DNA of 64,000 nt from Steromphala cineraria (lineage: Eukaryota > Mollusca > Gastropoda > Trochida > Trochidae): assembly GCA_916613615.1 (NCBI GenBank), contig OU744725.1:64674575-64738574 (forward strand), in the 5' to 3' direction. Below are positions 26,601 through 39,063 of this stretch, in pieces (position 1 is the stretch's first letter; every line of letters begins with the position of its first letter). The position numbers and the translations under genes were made by a program. Under the pieces are notes generated by a model that did not search any database, had not been told where the DNA came from, and saw only the letters and a list, made by a program, of their open reading frames with translations.

Positions 26601-27758
26601 AACGACATAAGTTGGTCCAAAAATTCCAAAAAAGCAACGGTTTTCCCAATATTTGATGAAATCGCTTAATCAAGGGGCATAACTCTTACCCACTAAAATT
26701 TTCAAAGTTGCAAAAATAGGGTTGTGACCCATCTAATTGCTCCTGGGACCATCACGAAGAACTTTTATCCATTTCCGAAGACCAAAAAAGTGCCGGTTTT
26801 CGCTAATTTGGGCGTAATCGCACTTATTCAAGCCTCGTAACCATCAACGCGCAAGAATTCCAAGTCATCAAAGTCACCAAAAGTAGGGTTGTGATATATC
26901 AAAATGTAGCTGAGATCATTTCGAACGACATAAGTTGGTCCAAAAATTCCAAAAAAGCGACGGTTTTCCCAATATTTGATGAAATCGCTTAATCAAGGGG
27001 CATAACTCTTACCCACTAAAATTTTCAAAGTTGCAAAAATAGGGTTGTGACCCATCTAATTGCTCCTGGGACCATCACGAAGAACTTTTATCCATTTCCG
27101 AAGACCAAAAAAGTGCCGGTTTTCGCTAATTTGGGCGTAATCGCACTTATTCAAGCCTCGTAACCCTCAACGCGCAAGAATTCCAAGTCATCAAAGTCAC
27201 CAAAAGTAGGGTTGTGATATATCAAAATGTAGCTGAGATCATTTCGAACGACATAAGTTGGTCCAAAAATTCCAAAAAAGCGACGGTTTTCCCAATATTT
27301 GATGAAATCGCTTAATCAAGGGGCATAACTCTTACCCACTAAAATTTTCAAAGTTGCCAAAATAGGGTTGTGACCCATCTAATTGCTCCTGGGACCATCA
27401 CGAAGAACTTTTATCCATTTCCGAAGACCAAAAAAGTGCCGGTTTTCGCTAATTTGGGCGTAATCACACTTATTCAAGCCTCGTAACCCTCAACGCGCAA
27501 GAATTCCAAGTCATCAAAGTCACCAAAAGTAGGGTTGTGATATATCAAAATGTAGCTGAGATCATTTCGAACGACATAAGTTGGTCCAAAAATTCCAAAA
27601 AAGCGACGGTTTTCCCAATATTTGATGAAATCGCTTAATCAAGGGGCATAACTCTTACCCACTAAAATTTTCAAAGTTGCAAAAATAGGGTTGTGACCCA
27701 TCTTATTGCTCCTGGGACCATCACGAAGAACTTTTATCCATTTCCGAAGACCAAAAAA
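20653..27758 (+). repeat. 15-mer HOR of 4845 bp with a truncated second copy
   Basis: Seven marker pairs lie exactly 4845 bp apart: CACACG-type A at 20712/25557; CACAAAG at 20942/25787; CTTATTG at 21244/26089; GCAACGG at 21791/26636; AACCATC at 21998/26843; GCCAAAA at 22513/27358; CTTATTG at 22859/27704. Copy 1 is M65-M79 (20653-25497). Copy 2 covers only the first seven monomers, M80-M86 (25498-27758); the next marker (28004) is not in copy 1. Private changes are few: 21024 in copy 1, 26590 and 27466 in copy 2. The CTTATTG spacing of 5, 10 and 5 monomers suggests growth from a 5-mer base. Confidence 0.88.
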
Positions 27759-28727
27759 GTGCCGGTTTTCGCTAATTTGGGCGTAATCGCACTTATTCAA
27801 GCCTCGTAACCCTCAACGCGCAAGAATTCCAAGTCATCAAAGTCACCAAAAGTAGGGTTGTGATATATCAAAATGTAGCTGAGATCATTTCGAACGACAT
27901 AAGTTGGTCCAAAAATTCCAAAAAAGCGACGGTTTTCCCAATATTTGATGAAATCGCTTAATCAAGGGGCATAACTCTTACCCACTAAAATTTTCAAAGT
28001 TGCCAAAATAGGGTTGTGACCCATCTAATTGCTCCTGGGACCATCACGAAGAACTTTTATCCATTTCCGAAGACCAAAAAAGTGCCGGTTTTCGCTAATT
28101 TGGGCGTAATCGCACTTATTCAAGCCTCGTAACCCTCAACGCGCAAGAATTCCAAGTCATCAAAGTCACCAAAAGTAGGGTTGTGATATATCAAAATGTA
28201 GCTGAGATCATTTCGAACGACATAAGTTGGTCCAAAAATTCCAAAAAAGCGACGGTTTTCCCAATATTTGATGAAATCGCTTAATCAAGGGGCATAACTC
28301 TTACCCACTAAAATTTTCAAAGTTGCAAAAATAGGGTTGTGACCCATCTAATTGCTCCTGGGACCATCACGAAGAACTTTTATCCATTTCCGAAGACCAA
28401 AAAAGTGCCGGTTTTCGCTAATTTGGGCGTAATCGCACTTATTCAAGCCTCGTAACCCTCAACGCGCAAGAATTCCAAGTCATCAAAGTCACCAAAAGTA
28501 GGGTTGTGATATATCAAAATGTAGCTGAGATCATTTCGAACGACATAAGTTGGTCCAAAAATTCCAAATAAGCGACGGTTTTCCCAATATTTGATGAAAT
28601 CGCTTAATCAAGGGGCATAACTCTTACCCACTAAAATTTTCAAAGTTGCAAAAATAGGGTTGTGACCCATCTAATTGCTCCTGGGACCATCACGAAGAAC
28701 TTTTATCCATTTCCGAAGACCAAAAAA
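27759..28727 (+). repeat. Monomers M87-M89 between HOR blocks
   Basis: Three ordinary monomers. M87 carries GCCAAAA at 28004, two monomers after 27358 and five before 29619. M89 has a private A-to-T change near 28568 in the middle A-tract. Nothing else was seen. Confidence 0.7.
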
Positions 28728-31700
28728 GTGCCGGTTTTCGCTAATTTGGGCGTAATCGCACTTATTCAAGCCTCATAACCATCAACGCGCAAGAATTCCA
28801 AGTCATCAAAGTCACCAAAAGTAGGGTTGTGATATATCAAAATGTAGCTGAGATCATTTCGAACGACATAAGTTGGTCCAAAAATTCCAAAAAAGCGACG
28901 GTTTTCCCAATATTTGATGAAATCGCTTAATCAAGGGGCATAACTCTTACCCACTAAAATTTTCAAAGTTGCAAAAATAGGGTTGTGACCCATCTAATAG
29001 CTCCTGGGACCATCACGAAGAACTTTTATCCATTTCCGAAGACCAAAAAAGTGCCGGTTTTCGCTAATTTGGGCGTAATCGCACTTATTCAAGCCTCGTA
29101 ACCCTCAACGCGCAAGAATTCCAAGTCATCAAAGTCACCAAAAGTAGGGTTGTGATATATCAAAATGTAGCTGAGATCATTTCGAACGACATAAGTTGGT
29201 CCAAAAATTCCAAAAAAGCGACGGTTTTCCCAATATTTGATGAAATCGCTTAATCAAGGGGCATAACTCTTACCCACTAAAATTTTCAAAGTTGCAAAAA
29301 TAGGGTTGTGACCCATCTAATTGCTCCTGGGACCATCACGAAGAACTTTTATCCATTTCCGAAGACCAAAAAAGTGCCGGTTTTCGCTAATTTGGGCGTA
29401 ATCGCACTTATTCAAGCCTCGTAACCCTCAACACGCAAGAATTCCAAGTCATCAAAGTCACCAAAAGTAGGGTTGTGATATATCAAAATGTAGCTGAGAT
29501 CATTTCGAACGACATAAGTTGGTCCAAAAATTCCAAAAAAGCGACGGTTTTCCCAATATTTGATGAAATCGCTTAATCAAGGGGCATAACTCTTACCCAC
29601 TAAAATTTTCAAAGTTGCCAAAATAGGGTTGTGACCCATCTAATTGCTCCTGGGACCATCACGAAGAACTTTTATCCATTTCCGAAGACCAAAAAAGTGC
29701 CGGTTTTCGCTAATTTGGGCGTAATCGCACTTATTCAAGCCTCGTAACCCTCAACGCGCAAGAATTCCAAGTCATCAAAGTCACCAAAAGTAGGGTTGTG
29801 ATATATCAAAATGTAGCTGAGATCATTTCGAACGACATAAGTTAGTCCAAAAATTCCAAAAAAGCGACGGTTTTCCCAATATTTGATGAAATCGCTTAAT
29901 CAAGGGGCATAACTCTTACCCACTAAAATTTTCAAAGTTGCAAAAATAGGGTTGTGACCCATCTAATTGCTCCTGGGACCATCACGAAGAACTTTTATCC
30001 ATTTCCGAAGACCAAAAAAGTGCCGGTTTTCGCTAATTTGGGCGTAATCACACTTATTCAAGCCTCGTAACCCTCAACGCGCAAGAATTCCAAGTCATCA
30101 AAGTCACCAAAAGTAGGGTTGTGATATATCAAAATGTAGCTGAGATCATTTCGAACGACATAAGTTGGTCCAAAAATTCCAAAAAAGCGACGGTTTTCCC
30201 AATATTTGATGAAATCGCTTAATCAAGGGGCATAACTCTTACCCACTAAAATTTTCAAAGTTGCCAAAATAGGGTTGTGACCCATCTAATTGCTCCTGGG
30301 ACCATCACGAAGAACTTTTATCCATTTCCGAAGACCAAAAAAGTGCCGGTTTTCGCTAATTTGGGCGTAATCGCACTTATTCAAGCCTCGTAACCCTCAA
30401 CGCGCAAGAATTCCAAGTCATCAAAGTCACCAAAAGTAGGGTTGTGATATATCAAAATGTAGCTGAGATCATTTCGAACGACATAAGTTGGTCCAAAAAT
30501 TCCAAAAAAGCGACGGTTTTCCCAATATTTGATGAAATCGCTTAATCAAGGGGCATAACTCTTACCCACTAAAATTTTCAAAGTTGCAAAAATAGGGTTG
30601 TGACCCATCTTATTGCTCCTGGGACCATCACGAAGAACTTTTATCCATTTCCGAAGAACAAAAAAGTGCCGGTTTTCGCTAATTTGGGCGTAATCGCACT
30701 TATTCAAGCCTCGTAACCCTCAACGCGCAAGAATTCCAAGTCATCAAAGTCACCAAAAGTAGGGTTGTGATATATCAAAATGTAGCTGAGATCATTTCGA
30801 ACGACATAAGTTGGTCCAAAAATTCCAAAAAAGCGACGGTTTTCCCAATATTTGATGAAATCGCTTAATCAAGGGGCATAACTCTTACCCACTAAAATTT
30901 TCAAAGTTGCCAAAATAGGGTTGTGACCCATCTAATTGCTCCTGGGACCATCACGAAGAACTTTTATCCATTTCCGAAGACCAAAAAAGTGCCGGTTTTC
31001 GCTAATTTGGGCGTAATCGCACTTATTCAAGCCTCGTAACCCTCAACGCGCAAGAATTCCAAGTCATCAAAGTCACCAAAAGTAGGGTTGTGATATATCA
31101 AAATGTAGCTGAGATCATTTCGAACGACATAAGTTGGTCCAAAAATTCCAAAAAAGCGACGGTTTTCCCAATATTTGATGAAATCGCTTAATCAAGGGGC
31201 ATAACTCTTACCCACTAAAATTTTCAAAGTTGCAAAAATAGGGTTGTGACCCATCTTATTGCTCCTGGGACCATCACGAAGAACTTTTATCCATTTCCGA
31301 AGAACAAAAAAGTGCCGGTTTTCGCTAATTTGGGCGTAATCGCACTTATTCAAGCCTCGTAACCCTCAACGCGCAAGAATTCCAAGTCATCAAAGTCACC
31401 AAAAGTAGGGTTGTGATATATCAAAATGTAGCTGAGATCATTTCGAACGACATAAGTTGGTCCAAAAATTCCAAAAAAGCGACGGTTTTCCCAATATTTG
31501 ATGAAATCGCTTAATCAAGGGGCATAACTCTTACCCACTAAAATTTTCAAAGTTGCCAAAATAGGGTTGTGACCCATCTAATTGCTCCTGGGACCATCAC
31601 GAAGAACTTTTATCCATTTCCGAAGACCAAAAAAGTGCCGGTTTTCGCTAATTTGGGCGTAATCGCACTTATTCAAGCCTCGTAACCCTCAACGCGCAAG

Positions 31701-33572
31701 AATTCCAAGTCATCAAAGTCACCAAAAGTAGGGTTGTGATATATCAAAATGTAGCTGAGATCATTTCGAACGACATAAGTTGGTCCAAAAATTCCAAAAA
31801 AGCGACGGTTTTCCCAATATTTGATGAAATCGCTTAATCAAGGGGCATAACTCTTACCCACTAAAATTTTCAAAGTTGCAAAAATAGGGTTGTGACCCAT
31901 CTAATTGCTCCTGGGACCATCACGAAGAACTTTTATCCATTTCCGAAGACCAAAAAAGTGCCGGTTTTCGCTAATTTGGGCGTAATCGCACTTATTCAAG
32001 CCTCATAACCATCAACGCGCAAGAATTCCAAGTCATCAAAGTCACCAAAAGTAGGGTTGTTATATATCAAAATGTAGCTGAGATCATTTCGAACGACATA
32101 AGTTGGTCCAAAAATTCCAAAAAAGCGACGGTTTTCCCAATATTTGATGAAATCGCTTAATCAAGGGGCATAACTCTTACCCACTAAAATTTTCAAAGTT
32201 GCAAAAATAGGGTTGTGACCCATCTAATAGCTCCTGGGACCATCACGAAGAACTTTTATCCATTTCCGAAGACCAAAAAAGTGCCGGTTTTCGCTAATTT
32301 GGGCGTAATCGCACTTATTCAAGCCTCGTAACCCTCAACGCGCAAGAATTCCAAGTCATCAAAGTCACCAAAAGTAGGGTTGTGATATATCAAAATGTAG
32401 CTGAGATCATTTCGAACGACATAAGTTGGTCCAAAAATTCCAAAAAAGCGACGGTTTTCCCAATATTTGATGAAATCGCTTAATCAAGGGGCATAACTCT
32501 TACCCACTAAAATTTTCAAAGTTGCAAAAATAGGGTTGTGACCCATCTAATTGCTCCTGGGACCATCACGAAGAACTTTTATCCATTTCCGAAGACCAAA
32601 AAAGTGCCGGTTTTCGCTAATTTGGGCGTAATCGCACTTATTCAAGCCTCGTAACCCTCAACACGCAAGAATTCCAAGTCATCAAAGTCACCAAAAGTAG
32701 GGTTGTGATATATCAAAATGTAGCTGAGATCATTTCGAACGACATAAGTTGGTCCAAAAATTCCAAAAAAGCGACGGTTTTCCCAATATTTGATGAAATC
32801 GCTTAATCAAGGGGCATAACTCTTACCCACTAAAATTTTCAAAGTTGCCAAAATAGGGTTGTGACCCATCTAATTGCTCCTGGGACCATCACGAAGAACT
32901 TTTATCCATTTCCGAAGACCAAAAAAGTGCCGGTTTTCGCTAATTTGGGCGTAATCGCACTTATTCAAGCCTCGTAACCCTCAACGCGCAAGAATTCCAA
33001 GTCATCAAAGTCACCAAAAGTAGGGTTGTGATATATCAAAATGTAGCTGAGATCATTTCGAACGACATAAGTTAGTCCAAAAATTCCAAAAAAGCGACGG
33101 TTTTCCCAATATTTGATGAAATCGCTTAATCAAGGGGCATAACTCTTACCCACTAAAATTTTCAAAGTTGCAAAAATAGGGTTGTGACCCATCTAATAGC
33201 TCCTGGGACCATCACGAAGAACTTTTATCCATTTCCGAAGACCAAAAAAGTGCCGGTTTTCGCTAATTTGGGCGTAATCGCACTTATTCAAGCCTCGTAA
33301 CCCTCAACGCGCAAGAATTCCAAGTCATCAAAGTCACCAAAAGTAGGGTTGTGATATATCAAAATGTAGCTGAGATCATTTCGAACGACATAAGTTGGTC
33401 CAAAAATTCCAAAAAAGCGTCGGTTTTCCCAATATTTGATGAAATCGCTTAATCAAGGGGCATAACTCTTACCCACTAAAATTTTCAAAGTTGCCAAAAT
33501 AGGGTTGTGACCCATCTAATTGCTCCTGGGACCATCACGAAGAACTTTTATCCATTTCCGAAGACCAAAAAA
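28728..33572 (+). repeat. 10-mer HOR of 3230 bp with a truncated second copy
   Basis: Markers repeat exactly 3230 bp apart: CTCATAACC at 28775/32005 (with AACCATC in the same monomers), AATAGCTCC at 28999/32229, CACACG-type A at 29433/32663, GCCAAAA at 29619/32849, GTTAGTCC at 29844/33074, and GCCAAAA at 30265/33495. Copy 1 is M90-M99 (28728-31957). Copy 2 is M100-M104 (31958-33572); the markers expected next (near 33840 and 34141) are absent. M100 also lost its palindrome by G to T near 32061, and M103 gained AATAGCTCC at 33198. Confidence 0.88.
30020..31634 (+). repeat. Nested 2-mer HOR of 646 bp (M94-M95, M96-M97, M98)
   Basis: Within the first 10-mer copy, two monomer types alternate. 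GCCAAAA is at 30265, 30911 and 31557 in M94, M96 and M98. CTTATTG at 30610 and 31256, together with GAAGAACA at 30658 and 31304, marks M95 and M97. All spacings are 646 bp. Because copy 2 of the 10-mer lacks the extra alternation, this dimer expansion probably came after or independently of the 10-mer duplication. Confidence 0.85.
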
Positions 33573-35510
33573 GTGCCGGTTTTCGCTAATTTGGGCGTAA
33601 TCGCACTTATTCAAGCCTCGTAACCCTCAACGCGCAAGAATTCCAAGTCATCAAAGTCACCAAAAGTAGGGTTGTGATATATCAAAATGTAGCTGAGATC
33701 ATTTCGAACGACATAAGTTGGTCCAAAAATTCCAAAAAAGCGATGGTTTTCCCAATATTTGATGAAATCGCTTAATCAAGGGGCATAACTCTTACCCACT
33801 AAAATTTTCAAAGTTGCAAAAATAGGGTTGTGACCCATCTAATTGCTCCTGGGACCATCACGAAGAACTTTTATCCATTTCCGAAGACCAAAAAAGTGCC
33901 GGTTTTCGCTAATTTGGGCGTAATCGCACTTATTCAAGCCTCGTAACCATCAACGCGCAAGAATTCCAAGTCATCAAAGTCACCAAAAGTAGGGTTGTGA
34001 TATATCAAAATGTAGCTGAGATCATTTCGAACGACATAAGTTGGTCCAAAAATTCCAAAAAAGCGACGGTTTTCCCAATATTTGATGAAATCGCTTAATC
34101 AAGGGGCATAACTCTTACCCACTAAAATTTTCAAAGTTGCAAAAATAGGGTTGTGACCCATCTTATTGCTCCTGGGACCATCACGAAGAACTTTTATCTA
34201 TTTCCGAAGACCAAAAAAGTGCCGGTTTTCGCTAATTTGGGCGTAATCGCACTTATTCAAGCCTCGTAACCATCAACGCGCAAGAATTCCAAGTCATCAA
34301 AGTCACCAAAAGTAGGGTTGTGATATATCAAAATGTAGCTGAGATCATTTCGAACGACATAAGTTGGTCCAAAAATTCCAAAAAAGCGACGGTTTTCCCA
34401 ATATTTGATGAAATCGCTTAATCAAGGGGCATAACTCTTACCCACTAAAATTTTCAAAGTTGCAAAAATAGGGTTGTGACCCATCTAATTGCTCCTGGGA
34501 CCATCACGAAGAACTCTTATCCATTTCCGAAGACCAAAAAAGTGCCGGTTTTCGCTAATTTGGGCGTAATCGCACTTATTCAAGCCTCGTAACCCTCAAC
34601 GCGCAAGAATTCCAAGTCATCAAAGTCACCAAAAGTAGGGTTGTGATATATCAAAATGTAGCTGAGATCATTTCGAACGACATAAGTTGGTCCAAAAATT
34701 CCAAAAAAGCGACGGTTTTCCCAATATTTGATGAAATCGCTTAATCAAGGGGCATAACTCTTACCCACTAAAATTTTCAAAGTTGCAAAAATAGGGTTGT
34801 GACCCATCTAATTGCTCCTGGGACCATCACGAAGAACTTTTATCCATTTCCGAAGACCAAAAAAGTGACGGTTTTCGCTAATTTGGGCGTAATCGCACTT
34901 ATTCAAGCCTCGTAACCCTCAACACGCAAGAATTCCAAGTCATCAAAGTCACCAAAAGTAGGGTTGTGATATATCAAAATGTAGCTGAGATCATTTCGAA
35001 CGACATAAGTTGGTCCAAAAATTCCAAAAAAGCGACGGTTTTCCCAATATTTGATGAAATCGCTTAATCAAGGGGCATAACTCTTACCCACTAAAATTTT
35101 CAAAGTTGCCAAAATAGGGTTGTGACCCATCTAATTGCTCCTGGGACCATCACGAAGAACTTTTATCCATTTCCGAAGACCAAAAAAGTGCCGGTTTTCG
35201 CTAATTTGGGCGTAATCGCACTTATTCAAGCCTCGTAACCCTCAACGCGCAAGAATTCCAAGTCATCAAAGTCACCAAAAGTAGGGTTGTGATATATCAA
35301 AATGTAGCTGAGATCATTTCGAACGACATAAGTTGGTCCAAAAATTCCAAAAAAGCGACGGTTTTCCCAATATTTGATGAAATCGCTTAATCAAGGGGCA
35401 TAACTCTTACCCACTAAAATTTTCAAAGTTGCAAAAATAGGGTTGTGACCCATCTAATAGCTCCTGGGACCATCACGAAGAACTTTTATCCATTTCCGAA
35501 GACCAAAAAA
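33573..35510 (+). repeat. Monomers M105-M110, mixed variants
   Basis: Six ordinary monomers that share markers with the neighbouring blocks but show no regular period. Seen are a CpG transition at 33744 (M105), AACCATC in M106 and M107, CTTATTG at 34164 with TATCTATTT at about 34200 (M106), a T-to-C change near 34516, a change near 34868, CACACG-type A at 34924 with GCCAAAA at 35110 (M109), and AATAGCTCC at 35459 (M110). Confidence 0.7.
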
Positions 35511-38500
35511 GTGCCGGTTTTCGCTAATTTGGGCGTAATCGCACTTATTCAAGCCTCGTAACCCTCAACGCGCAAGAATTCCAAGTCATCAAAGTCACCA
35601 AAAGTAGGTTTGTGATATATCAAAATGTAGCTGAGATCATTTCGAACGACATAAGTTGGTCCAAAAATTCCAAAAAAGCGACGGTTTTCCCAATATTTGA
35701 TGAAATCGCTTAATCAAGGGGCATAACTCTTACCCACTAAAATGTTCAAAGTTGCAAAAATAGGGTTGTGACCCATCTAATTGCTCCTGGGACCATCACG
35801 AAGAACTTTTATCCATTTCCGAAGACCAAAAAAGTGCCGGTTTTCGCTAATTTGGGCGTAATCGCACTTATTCAAGCCTCGTAACCCTCAACGCGCAAGA
35901 ATTCCAAGTCATCAAAGTCACCAAAAGTAGGGTTGTGATATATCAAAATGTAGCTGAGATCATTTCGAACGACATAAGTTGGTCCAAAAATTCCAAAAAA
36001 GCGACGGTTTTCCCAATATTTGATGAAATCGCTTAATCAAGGGGCATAACTCTTACCCCCTAAAATTTTCAAAGTTGCAAAAATAGGGTTGTGACCCATC
36101 TAATTGCTCCTGGGACCATCACGAAGAACTTTTATCCATTTCCGAAGACCAAAAAAGTGCCGGTTTTCGCTAATTTGGGCGTAATCGCACTTATTCAAGC
36201 CTCGTAACCATCAACGCGCAAGAATTCCAAGTCATCAAAGTCACCAAAAGTAGGGTTGTGATATATCAAAATGTAGCTGAGATCATTTCGAACGACATAA
36301 GTTGGTCCAAAAATTCCAAAAAAGCGACGGTTTTCCCAATATTTGATGAAATCGCTTAATCAAGGGGCATAACTCTTACCCACTAAAATTTTCAAAGTTG
36401 CAAAAATAGGGTTGTGACCCATCTAATAGCTCCTGGGACCATCACAAAGAACTTTTATCCATTTCCGAAGACCAAAAAAGTGCCGGTTTTCGCTAATTTG
36501 GGCGTAATCGCACTTATTCAAGCCTCGTAACCCTCAACGCGCAAGAATTCCAAGTCATCAAAGTCACCAAAAGTAGGTTTGTGATATATCAAAATGTAGC
36601 TGAGATCATTTCGAACGACATAAGTTGGTCCAAAAATTCCAAAAAAGCGACGGTTTTCCCAATATTTGATGAAATCGCTTAATCAAGGGGCATAACTCTT
36701 ACCCACTAAAATTTTCAAAGTTGCAAAAATAGGGTTGTGACCCATCTAATTGCTCCTGGGACCATCACGAAGAACTTTTATCCATTTCCGAAGACCAAAA
36801 AAGTGCCGGTTTTCGCTAATTTGGGCGTAATCGCACTTATTCAAGCCTCGTAACCCTCAACGCGCAAGAATTCCAAGTCATCAAAGTCACCAAAAGTAGG
36901 GTTGTGATATATCAAAATGTAGCTGAGATCATTTCGAACGACATAAGTTGGTCCAAAAATTCCAAAAAAGCGACGGTTTTCCCAATATTTGATGAAATCG
37001 CTTAATCAAGGGGCATAACTCTTACCCCCTAAAATTTTCAAAGTTGCAAAAATAGGGTTGTGACCCATCTAATTGCTCCTGGGACCATCACGAAGAACTT
37101 TTATCCATTTCCGAAGACCAAAAAAGTGCCGGTTTTCGCTAATTTGGGCGTAATCGCACTTATTCAAGCCTCGTAACCATCAACGCGCAAGAATTCCAAG
37201 TCATCAAAGTCACCAAAAGTAGGGTTGTGATATATCAAAATGTAGCTGAGATCATTTCGAACGACATAAGTTGGTCCAAAAATTCCAAAAAAGCGACGGT
37301 TTTCCCAATATTTGATGAAATCGCTTAATCAAGGGGCATAACTCTTACCCACTAAAATTTTCAAAGTTGCAAAAATAGGGTTGTGACCCATCTAATAGCT
37401 CCTGGGACCATCACGAAGAACTTTTATCCATTTCCGAAGACCAAAAAAGTGCCGGTTTTCGCTAATTTGGCCGTAATCGCACTTATTCAAGCCTCGTAAC
37501 CCTCAACGCGCAAGAATTCCAAGTCATCAAAGTCACCAAAAGTAGGTTTGTGATATATCAAAATGTAGCTGAGATCATTTCGAACGACATAAGTTGGTCC
37601 AAAAATTCCAAAAAAGCGACGGTTTTCCCAATATTTGATGAAATCGCTTAATCAAGGGGCATAACTCTTACCCACTAAAATGTTCAAAGTTGCAAAAATA
37701 GGGTTGTGACCCATCTAATTGCTCCTGGGACCATCACGAAGAACTTTTATCCATTTCCGAAGACCAAAAAAGTGCCGGTTTTCGCTAATTTGGGCGTAAT
37801 CGCACTTATTCAAGCCTCGTAACCCTCAACGCGCAAGAATTCCAAGTCATCAAAGTCACCAAAAGTAGGGTTGTGATATATCAAAATGTAGCTGAGATCA
37901 TTTCGAACGACATAAGTTGGTCCAAAAATTCCAAAAAAGCGACGGTTTTCCCAATATTTGATGAAATCGCTTAATCAAGGGGCATAACTCTTACCCCCTA
38001 AAATTTTCAAAGTTGCAAAAATAGGGTTGTGACCCATCTAATTGCTCCTGGGACCATCACGAAGAACTTTTATCCATTTCCGAAGACCAAAAAAGTGCCG
38101 GTTTTCGCTAATTTGGGCGTAATCGCACTTATTCAAGCCTCGTAACCATCAACGCGCAAGAATTCCAAGTCATCAAAGTCACCAAAAGTAGGGTTGTGAT
38201 ATATCAAAATGTAGCTGAGATCATTTCGAACGACATAAGTTGGTCCAAAAATTCCAAAAAAGCGACGGTTTTCCCAATATTTGATGAAATCGCTTAATCA
38301 AGGGGCATAACTCTTACCCACTAAAATTTTCAAAGTTGCAAAAATAGGGTTGTGACCCATCTAATAGCTCCTGGGACCATCACAAAGAACTTTTATCCAT
38401 TTCCGAAGACCAAAAAAGTGCCGGTTTTCGCTAATTTGGGCGTAATCGCACTTATTCAAGCCTCGTAACCCTCAACGCGCAAGAATTCCAAGTCATCAAA

Positions 38501-38740
38501 GTCACCAAAAGTAGGTTTGTGATATATCAAAATGTAGCTGAGATCATTTCGAACGACATAAGTTGGTCCAAAAATTCCAAAAAAGCGACGGTTTTCCCAA
38601 TATTTGATGAAATCGCTTAATCAAGGGGCATAACTCTTACCCACTAAAATTTTCAAAGTTGCAAAAATAGGGTTGTGACCCATCTAATTGCTCCTGGGAC
38701 CATCACGAAGAACTTTTATCCATTTCCGAAGACCAAAAAA
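35511..38740 (+). repeat. 3-mer HOR (969 bp) nested in a 6-mer (1938 bp)
   Basis: Markers repeat every 969 bp: GTAGGTTTG at 35609, 36578, 37547, 38516; CTTACCCCC at 36059, 37028, 37997; AACCATC at 36210, 37179, 38148; AATAGCTCC at 36428, 37397, 38366. Units are 35511-36479, 36480-37448, 37449-38417 and the lone first monomer 38418-38740. A second layer repeats every 1938 bp: AATGTTC at 35744 and 37682, CACAAAG at 36446 and 38384. Units 1 and 3 match each other and differ from unit 2, so a 3-mer was doubled, diverged, then copied as a 6-mer. One private change is at 37471. Confidence 0.92.
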
Positions 38741-39063
38741 GTGCCGGTTTTCGCTAATTTGGGCGTAATCGCACTTATTCAAGCCTCGTAACCCTCAACG
38801 CGCAAGAATTCCAAGTCATCAAAGTCACCAAAAGTAGGGTTGTGATATATCAAAATGTAGCTGAGATCATTTTGAACGACATAAGTTGGTCCAAAAATTC
38901 CAAAAAAGCGACGGTTTTCCCAATATTTGATGAAATTGCTTAATCAAGGGGCATAACTCTTACCCACTAAAATTTTCAAAGTTGCAAAAATAGGGTTGTG
39001 ACCCATTTTATTGATCCTGGGACCATCACGAAGAACTTTTATCTATTTCCGAAGACCAAAAAA
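38741..39063 (+). repeat. Divergent monomer M121 at an HOR boundary
   Basis: This monomer has six substitutions from the consensus: 38873 (C to T, destroying the BstBI site), 38937 (C to T), 39007 (C to T), 39009 (A to T), 39014 (C to A) and 39044 (C to T). Most monomers have none to three. It sits where the 969-bp HOR stops. Its CTTATTG-like and TATCTATTT changes also occur together in M106 (34164, ~34200), which suggests common descent. Confidence 0.85.
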
